Positions 50,247 through 63,854 of a stretch of DNA of 64,000 nucleotides are shown here, piece after piece. The DNA lies in the NCBI GenBank assembly GCA_002633005.1, contig NMRA01000052.1:283968-347967 (forward strand), written 5' to 3'. The stretch is from Phoronis australis. Its lineage: Eukaryota > Phoronida > Phoronidae. The notes beneath the pieces were generated by a model. The model worked only from the letters and a program-made list of their open reading frames with translations, was not told the DNA's origin and ran no database searches. The number at the start of each line of letters is the position of its first letter. Position 1 is the first letter of the stretch. The position numbers and the translations under genes were made by a program.

Positions 50247-53200
50247 TCATAATTGCGACATCTCCACAGCAGTAGCGTCCATTTTATCTGTCGCTTCAGT
50301 CTTGACTGATGGAACATCGATGAAGAAAATATTCGGGTGAACGTCCACACAGACTTGTGATATGTTTGCAGACTTCTCACTCCTAGACGACGTACTCGCC
50401 GTACTGTGTTTAGACTTCATCGACCTCTGACCCTTTTTATCAAGAGATCGCGAAGAACATGGAATGCAATCGTCACTTGGCTGCGTTTTAGTCACTAACA
50501 TGTCAGATGTTACATTACACTGCGATACTGTTTCATGGTAGTTTATGTCTGTCACAAGCGTGCACGATTCTTCGCTAACCACAGGCGCCTCCTGGAGGAA
50601 GACATTGTCATCATCATCATCTTCATCACCACCATCTTTATCATCATCATCAACTGGATCCGTTTGGATGCACTGATCCCTGGTTGTCACCGCAGGTCTA
50701 TTCTTGGGAACTAGGATGTAGTCGTCGTTGTCTCCAACATATAATACTGAAACATCAACTGAATTAAATAAGGTTCTATTCAAATTAGACTGTGGAAAAA
50801 AGCATCTCACAAAAATCCGTTTGACTGTTTTTAATATAAATATAATCATACAGTGAAAAACAGTACTTTTAACTAATAAATAATGCTTTTACGGAAGATT
50901 TTATGGCTTCGTCATAACTAAGACATTGTTTTAACATTAAAATGTCCACGTAACTAGAATCAAAACTACGTAGACTGTCAGAAAAGCATTCAAAGCTGCA
51001 GTTGAACCTCTTTAACTGGCTGAAAAACAATAGTCAAATTAGGCTTTTTACTCATAAAAAATCGGTCTCATAATATTCCTGCTGCGATAGGATTCTACTT
51101 CCGCTACAAACTCAAGTCACAGCCACTGCTCACATTTTCTAATTGAAATTTTTTTGTTCACCAAGCTCCGCTAAACTTGAGCATTTTCTTGATGTGCTGA
51201 TGGTTGTTGGTGTTTTTGTAGGTATAATGGAAACACAGTCTTGTCACAGTGAGGCCATGTATTACAAGTCCGATTTTTCGAAAGTAAAGGGCAAATATTA
51301 ATTTTCGTTCTTCGGCCAACTAAACGCGAAAAATTCAGCATTAAACAAGAATCGTCCATTTAGTTAAGTGCAAACTGAATTGACTTCTGTTTTTCATCTT
51401 TTTACCTGACACATCTGCTCATTACATAAGTTACATCACACACTAAGTAAATTTACCTTTTGGCAAGGCGGGATATTTTGACGAGGAATCCGACTCTGTT
51501 TTCTCCATCTGCCATTGAATGGTCTTCTGACGCACTTCTTCCAAGGTGGGCTGTGAGTACAGTCTAGCAGTGGAGTTGGCCAGTGTGGCTAGACGGCCGA
51601 TGCTGAAGCTCTGCAGATTCTTGGTGCGCTCTACGGTGAAAGAGAAATGATGTACACATTAAGTATAACTTGTGGAAATGTTCGTTGCATGCAAACTAGT
51701 TTTTAATCAAGACGATGACTGTTTAGGTTGCAAATCAGCTTTAAATTGTGCTATTCAATTGCCATTTTCCACTTATCATCTTGTATATAGGCACACAAGT
51801 GATTAAGTTTTTGAAATGTAATTGCATGACAACTTCTGAACTCTTCAAACAAAGTGACAAAACAACACATTATGTAGTAATCTTTATTTTGGCTGAGAAA
51901 TTTGAGACACCTCATTTCCATTTTTCTGACATTTTGTGTCCTAAATTATAGAATTAATCTTTGCTGTAATAGATGATTCCACGCTTACGAGGTGGAGCTA
52001 ATGAAAAAAGCATCCTATTTTGATTATTTAACGCAGTAGATTAAACCTACTTATCATCATGGGAACGTTCGTGGAATAAGGAAACCATGTGAGATAAACG
52101 CGTGCAATTTTACACTTAGCACTGCTGTTCCACTAGCGCCAAATAGTGGATTTCAATCTCCTCAATCTGCACATTGAAAAGCATATTAATCACTTGAGAG
52201 TCTGCAGAGAAAAATATCCTGCAACATCAATGTTCAACAATTAATTCAAATATCACAATTTCTTTTATAAACTTTATAAAAATTTCACCAGTTCTGCACA
52301 TACCGGCTACAGGCGCAATACCTTTGAACGAGCCATTGTCAGCTGAACTGCTCTCTGCATAGCCATAGTTGGGCATACCAGGTAGACAGGACATGTAATA
52401 ACGGAACACCTCCAGAGCTGGGCCCCACTCCTTTGTTGGTGTACACGAACTTTTGAATCTCTGGAAAACCAAGTTCGATTATAACAATGTACGGTGAAAT
52501 TTCACGAATTTTGTACACAATAAGACCGACAGGTGAAATTTCATTTAAATAATATACAATGCCAAAACGATGCTTCACCATATTCAAGTTCTGAACTACA
52601 TAGCTATCAAAAGGCAATGATTTGAAAAATTGTGAGTAATCACAACAATATTAAAGACAATACAAAATGAAAATAGAGCAATTTTGGCAATTATTTTTAT
52701 CTAAAATTGGTGTCAGAGTTTTTACTGTAAATATTTTAAACCAGATGTGTTCACTTCAGGGCTTGGCCATGACGAATGACAAAAAAGAGGAAAATTTTAC
52801 AGATTATAAAGCGTTCTACAAATAAATAGGCTTGCGTGATAGAAATGTCTTTTGTGTTGTAAAATTTGACTGAAATAAAGGTTTTTGCACCAATAAAGTC
52901 AAAATAATGATAAAAAGAGACTAGAAAGAAGAAACTGGAAATCAAATAAGAGGAAATCGAAACCAAAGAGGAAATCCTCTTAAAAGAGGAAAATTCCAAA
53001 CCCCGTCACTTAAGACTAATGTACAAGAGTAGATGCCAGTGAAGTCACCCATGCATCTTAGGGAAGACATGGTCATATCTCTTAGAAGGCAGTGTGGCTT
53101 TGCCAAATTGAGGAGTGAGACTAGTAGTCTGTTATCAATTAAATTATTAATCAGCCAGCTGCAGATTCTAAGGTTAAAGGGAGATTTACCTGTCAGTGAT

Positions 53201-56200
53201 GGAATTCTTAACCAAAGTGCTTTGGGGTTTGATGTTTAAAAACATTACCGCGGTTAAATGATCTTGAGTTGCTGCCAGCAATTCAAGTCATAGGCAATGC
53301 ACAAACACACCATTTTCAAATTTGCAATTTTAGGGTTAACCAAACACAATGAGCAAAAAAGCAATCTTTGAGTCGGTGATGGCTTCACTGTTCTAATTGG
53401 TAGTTGCAATCAAGTCCTAGCGTGGTAAGTAATATTATGAGTACGATTTTATTTTATTTTATTTTATTTTATTTCATTTGTTTCTTATTTGGCAGCTAAA
53501 TACTGTTGAGATGTGGTTTTAACCATATATGGTATTAACAAAAACAGCAATTAACAATAACGATAAATAACACTAATCAATAAAAATTATCTTCAATTGT
53601 AATCCCCAACCTGTAATAAAAACAAGAGGCAATAACTTTTGTCTACGACCAAATTAAGAATTTTGGCAATTGAAAAACTTTGAGAATAGTACGACATTTC
53701 AGTTCATGTTGGAGTCTTTTTTCCTCATCCACAGACAGTACCAAATGTATTTATATCAACCTTCACCTTTATTACGATATGTGAAATGCCACACAAACAA
53801 GTGAATTCTCAATTACGCAAATCAATATCACAAGTCTTCTAAATGTAGGAGACAAAATTCTTGCGACTATACCTGGCAAAAGGACAGGCTGCAACAAATG
53901 AACCCATATTCATTATCCGCTACATTTCTATAATCACCTGTTTTATAGAACCTGGTGTACGTATGATATGGTAGGCGCCAAAGCCAGGAATGAGCATGAG
54001 AGTAGCTGTAACCATCATCCAACCAATCAGCTCAGCCCAGAAGGGATACGTGTAGTTGCCATAGTGAGCCGGAGTGTAATCAACAATACTGAAGATGAGA
54101 ATGGTCTGCAAGAGAAAGTAAAAAAAAGACAATTACAGTAAAATCACACCAATTTCAAACAAAAATAATTACCAAGAATATTTCCCCCATTTCCCATTTT
54201 TCAAGGTCTTCTTACGCTGTTGTGAGAGCCCAAAAGATGCGTGATGGTAGATATCATACAAAATGCGAGCGCATCAACTTTGTGCAATACATCTTGAAAA
54301 AAGACGAAATAAAATTTCAGCTGTCGGCCATATTGTGTCTTAAATTGCTGACATTTTACCATTGTAGTAATGGTCTTGTACATAATGAGTGTTACGGGAC
54401 TCTATTTCCTTGAATAGCTCTCGATTTAGAAAAGCAGACGTTAATAATCATTAAACCATCACAACGTGCAGTGAGTCAGGTGTAATACAGAACCATAACG
54501 TCTTGTAAACCTTACTGACCCATGTCCAGCAGTGTAACTTATCATCGTACTGGGTTGATAGTCTCTCCCGCATTGCTAGTCCACACAAGGTTTATTTCCC
54601 TTTCCACTGCACCTCATCGTATTAAGAACACCCTGAAGCATTTTAAACTCCCAGCAGAACTAAACGTTATAAATCTAAGAACTAAACGTTCTTGTAAATT
54701 TCAATAACGTGATCACAGAATGCAGTTTTAAGAAGTTTGTTGGAGTTAGTACTTACAAAAAATAAACCATGAAAAATTGCAAATTATGATTTTTAGCTGA
54801 CGACAAGATAAATGAGCCCACTAGTTACGTTAACATTTTCAGAATTTTGCACGTGATCACAAAATACATCATTAGTGTTAAAAATGTAAATAAATAAACT
54901 ACAAACAATTCCCGACCAGTTAGACTCACCAAAATCATGATCGGGCAAACAAACTTCCACAGGATTTTCCACAACATTCTCGGCTCGTTACCGATCATAG
55001 CCTTGATATCATTGGCAAACCGGTCGACACCGTAGATCCAAGACAAAGCGAAACACTCGAACAGTCCAATGACAAGGACTGAAAACGAGGCAGCGTATGT
55101 GTCCATGAGCTGAAGAATGTATATTCCTCCCTATAAGTTTAAATAATATTAAATAATATTAAATAATACAGAATAATGTTAAAGAATATTGAATAAAACA
55201 TAATAAACACATGAATTATCAAATGTGGGAGCAACAGATTTACTTTCAACATAATTTCAGATTGGATCTCCAGAAATGCATTCACTACGTATTAAGCACT
55301 TCAAATGATAACCTTGAAGTCAAACATGGTCTCCAATGAAGATCAAGAGCTAATATTCAACAATTCAACAGCTAAATAATTTAAATTGTCCTTAATATCA
55401 GAAAAAGCACATTCTATTCTAAGGAGAGTACGGTATTCATCAGTTGAAAATTGACAAGAATTCTTGTCGAGAACTTGCGAGCACAAATATTTTTGCTTTA
55501 TTTTCAAATGATTATATCTGTTTTGACAGGTTTCCTCCATTGACACTACTTCGACGCAGCTGGACAAATTTCGACATCTTTCTCCCTCTCTTTCAACTTA
55601 CACTGGTAGTCAGAGGTAGCCCCAACGCAAACATCAGGGCACACATCACCGCATTCACCATGAGTCTCTTGTTGTGCAACTTGCGCGGCAGCTCATCAAT
55701 GATGGCCGTGCAGACGGTCTCCACGACAACGAACTGTGTGTCAATGCCAATCATGATAAGCATGAGAAAGAACAGCACCGCCCAAAAGGGGCCGCCAGGC
55801 ATCTTGCTCAGTGCCTCCGGGTAGGCAATGAAGGCAAGTCCAACGTCTGAAGGAGAAAACGTGTAATAAATTGCCACAGTCTGTACTAATCATACCTCAC
55901 TTATGCGAGTATTTTTACCACATACGTTATATAACACATTTCCATGAACTTGCCTAAATTTACCCCACACATTCTCTAAGCAGGCATGATGGCATTACAA
56001 ACAAAGCATGACAGGCCTTACCTGATAGCACCACTTTATCCACCGTCGTCCCTAACGATTTGGCCATTACGCCTATCACAGAAAATATTGCAAAACCGGC
56101 AAAAACGCTGGTCAAACAGTTGCCAATGGAAACGATGAGAGCATCCCTGAAACAAACAGCAACCAAATTTAATTATTGGCTCTTCACCTTCAGTTACTTC

Positions 56201-59200
56201 AATTTTGGAACTGTTTTCAATCAAAATTGTATCAACAATGCATATAAAATAAAATCTCTCCAAATTAGGGCGCAATAATGAAACTTTATTTCACCATTTT
56301 TCCATAAAACGTATGCAAGCACCAAACTAAATGCTTTACAATGTTCATGTTTTGTACCACACCTACCATCAGACAAGCTTTGAAAAGTTTTGGGCATTCA
56401 CAACTGTGTTAGAAGCCCTAGAAAAATGAAAAAAGGGCAATTTTATAAATTATTTTTGTCCAAAATTGATGAGATTTTATCACAGTCCTTTTCTAGACTT
56501 CAACAGCTAATTCAGAAGTAGTCCCATATGTTTTTCAGAGTGGTGTTATATGTTTGGACTCGTTTTGTTCCACTCTCATTTAGTTAATACTTATTAGTCA
56601 GCCAACATGGTTTTGACATAAATTCAATTACACTCATGTGAACAAGTTATAAATTAAAACAGTCTATACCAAGAATTATTACGCTAAAGCTCTGTTATGC
56701 AAACAGGAAATGACTCATCAGAATCTCTAATTCTCTTACACTGTGGATGTCCACAATCAATAGAACGCTTACAAAAACACACCATAGGGGACGTTAAAAT
56801 TTCCCAAACAACAACACCAACAACATTCCACCCTTTTCACGGATAGATATCTTCAACTTGGATAAACAAATTATAACATGACCTATCTCAAAACGCATGA
56901 TAACAACAGTGTTTCATCAAAAACAACCAAGTTAACCAACCAACTGTTCATCACCTTTATTGAACAGTCTGATGATATCATAATTACCGAGAATTCTGGA
57001 TCAGCCTCAGGGCGTACATTTAGAAAGTGGTTACCTTTTCAGCGACCCACATATAAAAGGTCTATTAACAGAAAAAGTGCCAGCGGCATTGACGTAGGAT
57101 GCTGGAGTATGTGTTTATGTATGGTACTAATGGTACAATCAGTCATTTTACCATATTTTGAAGATAAGTCAAAATATGTCTCGTTTCTCATAAACCTTGT
57201 TTCTGTTTGAACCTTGATATTTTCACTCAGTGCCCTGCATTAGAGAAAATATAAATGAAGCCATCAAAAGACATGGGAGTGCGGTTTTTAGTAAATAATT
57301 TAAAATTTAGAATTATCAAATAGGCATAAGAATGATAATGATGTGGATACAAATCAAAACATGGGAACTGCTGTTCAAATACGCGTCAACGGAGGTGGTC
57401 AACACCCCCTTGTGGCCACCTTACAACTCACCCACCTGTAGCAGTTGTTGTGGAACTTGTTGTAGCTAGACAGTGTGATAATGCCACCCCAGCAGGCGGA
57501 GAGAGAGAAGAAGATCTGTACACCGGCCTCGTACCACACCTGGGCCTCGGCCAGCCGGTGCCACTGTGGTGTCATGTAGAAACGGATCCCTTCCTCACTG
57601 CCACTGAGTGTCACCCCCCGGATGAAGAGAGCGAACAAGATGAGGTAGGGAAACGTGGCGGTGAAGTAGACCACCTGGAGTGAGTTATGCAAGGTGAGTC
57701 CTTCACATTAAGCAAAAAACCATTCACTCGCTTGGTTCTGTTGGCCTTCAGTGCAAATTAAGTGTATCCTAGACTACATGTAACAAAACATGTGTCGTGC
57801 AAAGAAACATTTTATTTGTAGTGTTTTATAAAATTTGATTTAAATCAATATAATGGAACAGCACGGAAACAAAACAGAACCTTTTTTCAGCACATTACAT
57901 ATTCACTATGTTTTTCTACAGTAAGCATTCACTGATGAAATAAGACGTCCACAGATGACAGTGTTTGCACACATGCATGGCCATACGAAAATCCCAGACA
58001 AAACATAAACAGCAAAAATGCACCATTAAACATAATTAAATCAATTCCCATGGGATATCACCGCATCCAACGTCATAGGGTTTAAATTGATCGGGTCAAA
58101 GATCATAGGATAAAGTACAGCACAGGGTCAAATGTCAGTGACTGACCTTGCCTGCAGACTTGATGCCTCGGATGAGGGCGATGAAGACTAAGAACCAGGA
58201 CAGCAGAAGACACAGCATGAGTTCCCATTTGATGTTGCCTATCTCATCAATACTGTCTGGTGTGCTAGTCATGTAGATACTGTAAAAGTAAACAGTAACT
58301 ACAGTTAAGCCAGGGCTCTGTTTCATGAAAGGTGACTCGAGCCACGGCTTACCATAAACTCATCGGTTAACGCCCTGGGCACTTAAATTGGAAAACCCTG
58401 AGACAGGGGGGGTGGGCGATTACCCAGGCATGGGTGTTAACCCGCGACTTTACGCTATGTAAGAATTTGGTGTCACTCCACACAATTTCTGAAAAATAGT
58501 TGCACTTGAACAAAAGTTCAAATCTCTGAGAATATACACATAACTGCTAGTTACTGAGATAATTCCTATGAAATATTTATAAACTGCCATGCACCCATAA
58601 TTAATTGGCTAAACCTTTCTTCAGTAATTCTGAAGTGACAGCACAAGACCAAAGTTCTGTCTTAATTACGTCACTTTCAATAACGAACCCTAGAGCCACA
58701 AAACAACAAAATCTGTCTGTGTTTTTGTAATTTTATAACAAAACTCGCCATTGTCTCACAGACATTCGTTGAAATCAAAGCCGGTGACGTCTCCAGACAA
58801 ATACGATTTTAATAAATACTCTACTAGGTATCCCCAAAAGTACTTGTGCAAAAACTTTATGCTGTGCTAATAACCAAATGATCAAATCTTTATTCAGTAA
58901 TTGTAAGTGAAAGCACCAAGACAAAATTTCTGTCTTAATTGAGTCTGAACTCACTTTTCATGAGAGAGTGCCCAGACTTATTATTGGCTTTACACCGGAG
59001 TATCTGTGACAAAATACAACTGCAGTGTAAATCCGATTCACAGTATACATACTAGGTCTAGTGACACAGGCAAACACTCACTGGTCTACTCTAGTGCCAA
59101 CCTATAAAACTATCTTGATTCTGATGCCTACCACAGCCAATCCAAAGGTACCTTTAAATCCAGATACATGGGTGATATTCAATTGGTAGTCAGTCACTCA

Positions 59201-62200
59201 GCTGTTGCCAATTTTGTAGTCAACCTAGTTTTTAACTGCATATTTTAATTTCAAAATTTCTTACACCACTTTGTCAGTTAGATTTCCAACATTTTTTCTC
59301 ATGACCAAATGGGAAAACAATGTGTTATACTACATAGCTTTTCATGTATAGATATTTCTTACAACTACTGCTTCTATTTTGTAGCTTTTTAAAGTCTTAT
59401 ACGGTGGCATTGTCAAATTTTTTGTTTTGTTTCAAGTTCAAGTTTTAGGTGGAGCCTTTTGTTTGGTTCTTAAATATGGAGTTCTACCATTCATATTACA
59501 CATGAATATAGCTCAAGCATTGCATCAATGGAAAGGTTGGTCTCTGCTAATTTGGTTTACTTCCAGTTCAATGTTTACAACTTTGGCTTCAATAGCACAG
59601 CATGGGACTAGTTATATTAAGGTTGTACTCACTTGATGTTACCTAACCTTGTTCTGCTCGTTATTAATAGTCTTGAGTGAAAACGACAAGAACAGCAAAA
59701 TATCTCGCTAATTGGAAAATCTTAAATGTCAACAACAACACTGTTGTCAGAGTTCAAATTTAGACGCCATTTTGAATCAAATGGGGGCACAATTTTTGAG
59801 GAGAGTCCCATTGTGGACAGCAAATAATTTGTTTTTGTCCGGCCTCGTCTTTTTTTTGTTTTGTGATGCTCCGCATACTACATTTTACTTGAAGGTACAC
59901 TCAACATTGAACTCTACTATTACCGTGGCATGTTCATGTCAATATAGATATCACAAGTAACCCATAATGATCAAACATTCACTGAAAGTCATGGCACTTA
60001 CAAGATAAACCACAGCCTTCAATTTTTTCAAGTCACAGAACGAATTTTGAAGTTTGATTACCCTATATACATACAGCACAAGACAAAAGTACAGTTCCGT
60101 CATGACATCGAATTGTGTTAATAGCAAAAATTAGCGGTAAAAACTATTACAGCGACAAAATTTGAATTACAGAATGAATTAGCCACATTACTAACTTTTC
60201 TATTAATTCCCAATCATTCTTGGTCATCAGGGGATGATGAATTAAGTCTCCACCCAACCATCATAACTGGGAATTCTGGGTAACTTTGTCTGAATACTTT
60301 TGGCTTGCACTGTTAGTAGTTGTTTTTGAACTTTTGAAAGTGTTGAGCTGAAGTGTCCAAACAGACTCACTGAAAATACTCCTCACTGGGTGACCTCAGT
60401 CTGACGCTGCTGTTACTGTCGCGGCTCCTGTTCAACAGTGACTCCACCTCTAGAATGGTCAGATTCAAGTAGCCGTCCCATGTATTATTGACCCCCATGT
60501 GGTGCTCAAGGAGAGAGCGCGTGTAGTTCGCACACTTCGTAGCGTTGAACAGTTCAGTGGCCTTCATTTGAGAACAAGTGAAACCAACCACCGTGCAGGC
60601 TGAAAACAAGGGTGTTCAGGTACAAGATGGTCACATGATCTCGTACTACTCAGCATAACTACAGAAGGTTAGAACTCTCATCCAGACCTTCGGAGTGCCT
60701 AATTTCGGTCACATCAAACATGAAATTACACAAACCTCCACGGAACAGGTGTTCAAATAACAAGGCCAGTCTGACTTCTTTCTATCCCTAGATTTTAAAA
60801 TGCTCCGGGCCCTAAATATGAACAAATTTCTACAACTTGACATAATCTTGCCACCTGCCAACAATACCCTGAACAGTACTCTTCAATTCAGCACAGACGG
60901 CAGACGTGTTGAATTTTATTTTGTCAAATGTCTTAACAAAAATAACCGGTTATCAAAAACAAAGCTATGGTGAAATTTTGGGGGGAAAATGCTGCATCAG
61001 CGATCATTTTTGTGCAGAATTGAAGACGGATTACATAGGTTAGGAATATCAACCTGCCGCCATTATCACTAGCCAGGCAGAATTGTTACATTCCTTTCCA
61101 CTTCGCTTCCTTCCTTTTTGCTTGTCATAATTCAGGTGTGACGGAGGAGTGTGTAAAAATGACAACTAATAGCTCTTAACACACACTTGCATTCACAAGT
61201 CAAGTACCGTCACACATTAAAGTGAAAAGGCGACAACAGAGGGGGAAGTCATTCGACATCAACATCTTGTAACATTTGCTTTGAACATTTACATTCTACA
61301 AGAATTAAATGAACGCATTGAGAAATAATTTAAAAGGCAAAAATAGCACATCCATGATATACACAGGCTTCTTGACATTAAACCCCTACGCAATGCACTT
61401 TTTGTTTTTTGTATGCTGACCCTATTGCTTTATAGTCTGCAATTTATGACTGTGAGCAGTATTCTTTCAAATTAAACAGTTTTAGTGAGAAAAAACAATG
61501 TTCTAACACAAGGTTTTTATTAAAGCATGTTGGCACTCAAAATTTTGCAGTTGTCCCACATGAATAGTGTCCAATATACCTAATTCAAACCAATACTTTC
61601 AAAATACATACATTTACACACAAGCAAGTCTCAGGTTATGAAAACTAAGCTTTGATGACCCAACAAACCCAATCCCATTAATATTAAATAATCCGACAAT
61701 TAATACAATTTTGTTTGTTTTGTAATTTAATAAACTCAAACTTCAGTCAAAGTCTGGTTGACCTTTCCACAAAGCTTTTATCATATGACTCTGAATTTTT
61801 GTTAGCACTGAATTTATGTTCATAAAAAAGACTTATTATTTAGAATTTTATACGAGATTTAGAGAGCCAAAGTTATTTTGGGTCATCCTGTATTTCAGTT
61901 GCCAACCTGATTTACATTATTACATCAAGGTCAATATTTGTTTTTTAAATTCATTTCTTGTGTGTTTTGCACAACATGTAATTGTTATGTGCTTCACAAG
62001 TAAAATTGGAAAATATTGAAATGTTTTATGAGACAACGATTACCTTAAGTAATTAATTATAGAGAAATTAACGATGATAGTTATGGTAAAGATAATAATA
62101 TTAATAACGGTGATAATATGCAAATATCAAAATGGCGATCACAAAATTGACAATAGACTGGCACACCAGACGTGCATTACGCAGAACAAGTTTCTAGTGA

Positions 62201-62601
62201 GAAACGAAATCAAACAAGACCACACAAAATTACAAGAGTGCAAGGCCAATGACCTCGCAAACAAGCCTAAAAACTCACTTGTGTGCACTAGCGAAACCCC
62301 CTTCACTGAAATACTTGGTTGGTGAGACTGGAATGCTAGCACGTTTATGTTATAAGTAAAAGCATTATTTTTGTTCCATACTACAAGATTTCTTAACACA
62401 AGTGTTTTCCGAGTGCCACGCACTACAGAACACAGTCGAGCTCTGCTCGATACTCACCTGGTGTGTTCCAGGAGTGGTTGCACGAGGACCATGGTAGGGG
62501 GTCTTGCATGGAGGCGAACAGGTAGAAGACTCCGTAAGCAATGATCATGTTATAGTAGATACCAACCAGGAATGATACAAACACCATGCCATAGCCAATG
62601 C
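50247..62601 (-). CDS. SLC6 Na+/Cl- neurotransmitter transporter, glycine-transporter-like (5' partial)
   Basis: Exons in coding order (minus): 62601-62458, 60599-60371, 58279-58147, 57674-57436, 56146-56022, 55846-55602, 55130-54930, 54105-53938, 52460-52304, 51630-51457, 50746-50247. Phases match at all ten joins, giving about 770 residues from G-I-G-Y-G-M (TM3) to the stop. SLC6 proteins use Na+ and Cl- gradients to import neurotransmitters or amino acids. The upstream part (TM1-2, with first Na+ and substrate contacts) was not found before 64000. Visible are L-P-W-x-x-C and W-N-T-P before an extracellular loop 2 with six N-x-S/T sites, [22 protein letters not shown] in TM6, [11 protein letters not shown], and [10 protein letters not shown]. 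The SPSEEY, TM6 Trp-Gly-Gly, YNKFHNNC and tail W-G-P-A-L favour the glycine transporters (SLC6A5/A9). D-T-Q-F in TM8 is more GABA-transporter-like. The tail after TM12 is about 276 residues, with an Asp-rich run and C-terminal S-Q-L, a class I PDZ ligand form. Confidence 0.93.
51890..51955. mobile_element. MITE-family end
   Basis: TTGTGTCCTAAATTATAGAA preceded by CATTTTTCTGACAT is a decayed right end of the GGTAAAATCTCACCAAT family. Confidence 0.35.
53448..53476. repeat. (TTTTA)n microsatellite
   Basis: Five to six perfect TTTTA units in the SLC6 intron. Confidence 0.95.
54136..54361. mobile_element. Complete MITE-family copy in SLC6 intron
   Basis: The left end CAGTAAAATCACACCAATTT and the right end AAATTGCTGACATTTTACC are inverted. 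GGCCATATTGTGTCTT lies just inside the right end, as in other copies. Size is about 226 bp; no ORF. Confidence 0.6.
56390..56490. mobile_element. MITE-family right half
   Basis: GAAAAATGAAAAAAGGGCAA then TTTTTGTCCAAAATTGATGA and GATTTTATCAC match sequence at 49170-49232 and 52660-52735. All three are right halves of the same family. Confidence 0.5.
56490..57435. other. SLC6 intron, nothing recognised
   Basis: A 110-codon plus-strand frame at 56878-57210 runs antisense within the intron and has no domain. No repeat termini were identified. Confidence 0.4.
58364..58447. mobile_element. Short GC-rich palindromic element, copy B (inverted)
   Basis: This is the reverse-complement relative of 15797-15885: CGGTTAACGCCCTGGGC, then CCTGAGACAGGGGGG, then GGTGTTAACCCGCGACTT. 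It lies about 85 bp upstream (transcript sense) of the exon at 58279-58147. Confidence 0.75.
58450..60370. other. SLC6 intron, nothing firmly recognised
   Basis: Plus-strand frames at 59427-59636 and 59712-59960 contain hydrophobic stretches, but no start context, splice sites or homology that I recognise. Confidence 0.4.
60600..62457. other. SLC6 intron, nothing recognised
   Basis: AT-rich non-coding sequence. Short frames only. No transposon ends identified. Confidence 0.4.
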
Positions 62602-63854
62602 CTGCAATAGTCCGTAATTTAGTCACGATGGTTAATTTGAATTTAATTCTCTAGTGCTGTACGGCATAACAGTGATTATTAATTTTTTGCACAAAATTAA
62701 TCGCTTATGACCAAAAATAACTCGTTCAGGTCTTTTGCAAATTGATGGACTGGCAAGATACTTTTTAGTCGCCTGCTTTTTGAAAGCCACCTGATATGAG
62801 ATGAAGGAGAGCAGACATTTTTCCATCTAGTTTCAGGAGTCCAGTGAAACGATTGGCGAAAAGTGATGCGGGCAGGAACTTTTTTCTTTAATTAGTGAGG
62901 TGTTGATTTTAAAATGAGATGGGGCAAATCACTTACTAAAGCTGTCTTATCGAAAATCAAATTTCACCTACTGTACTAATAAGAAATGAGAACATTTTTC
63001 GACATTTTTTGCTGTTTGATTGTTTACGTAATAAAATTCCACACATCCAATTCATAGTGTAAGCTACACAATTGAGGATTTACCACAAATTAAAATTTTG
63101 CTAAGACAGCAATGTTGGCAGTTGCAATGCCGTCAATTTTATTTTCACTGTTTTACAGACATGAACACATTTTCTTTACTCATGAATTGAAGTGCGTCGA
63201 TTTTTTTACGAAAGCTGCATTACTCGATGCACATCAACGAAGACAGTTCACAAACACGGTATCATTTAATTCAATGTCATTTCCAATCACAAAATAATCA
63301 TTTAATTCAATGTCATTTCCAATCACAAAATAATAGTCCCCAACAATAGATATGTGAAGCGTACAGTTACAACTCTTTCTCAGTTCAACAGATGATGTGA
63401 ATTTTTATTTGTAGATTCCATCGAAACTGTTTGATTGCACTCCATCAAGTATGGTAATTGATATTCCAATACTATAATTGCGTTAATAATTCTTAATTAT
63501 AATATAACAATAACAATAACCCTTCCTCACGTGGCTATAAGCCAACACATGCGCCATTGGATTACATCAATTAAGTCTACATGGCATAAATGACTAGTAA
63601 GTAACAGATTAATCAATTTTACACCTTAGCTATTAACTACAACAAGCACTTGTGACTTATGTCTCTGACTGTGTTGAACAGGTAGAAAATCAAAGAGAGC
63701 ACGAACATCAGACAACACCCAATTGAATAATACTGTCAGGCACTTGGTGTCGTGCTCCGCACAACTACGGGTGTAAACACTAAAGTTCTGACTTAAATCA
63801 CGAAAGAAGATCAAAAGGTGACATCATCTTATTCAAGTTATTTATGGTAAAAAT
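62602..63854. other. Upstream SLC6 intron
   Basis: A perfect 36-bp direct duplication (ATCATTTAATTCAATGTCAT and so on) is at 63261-63296 and 63297-63332. No upstream SLC6 exon (the NVWRFPY-type TM1 signature) was found, so the remaining exons should lie beyond the window. Confidence 0.5.

Noticed and set aside
56878-57210. 110-codon plus-strand ORF in the SLC6 intron
   Set aside because: Antisense to the gene, no domain, no splice support.
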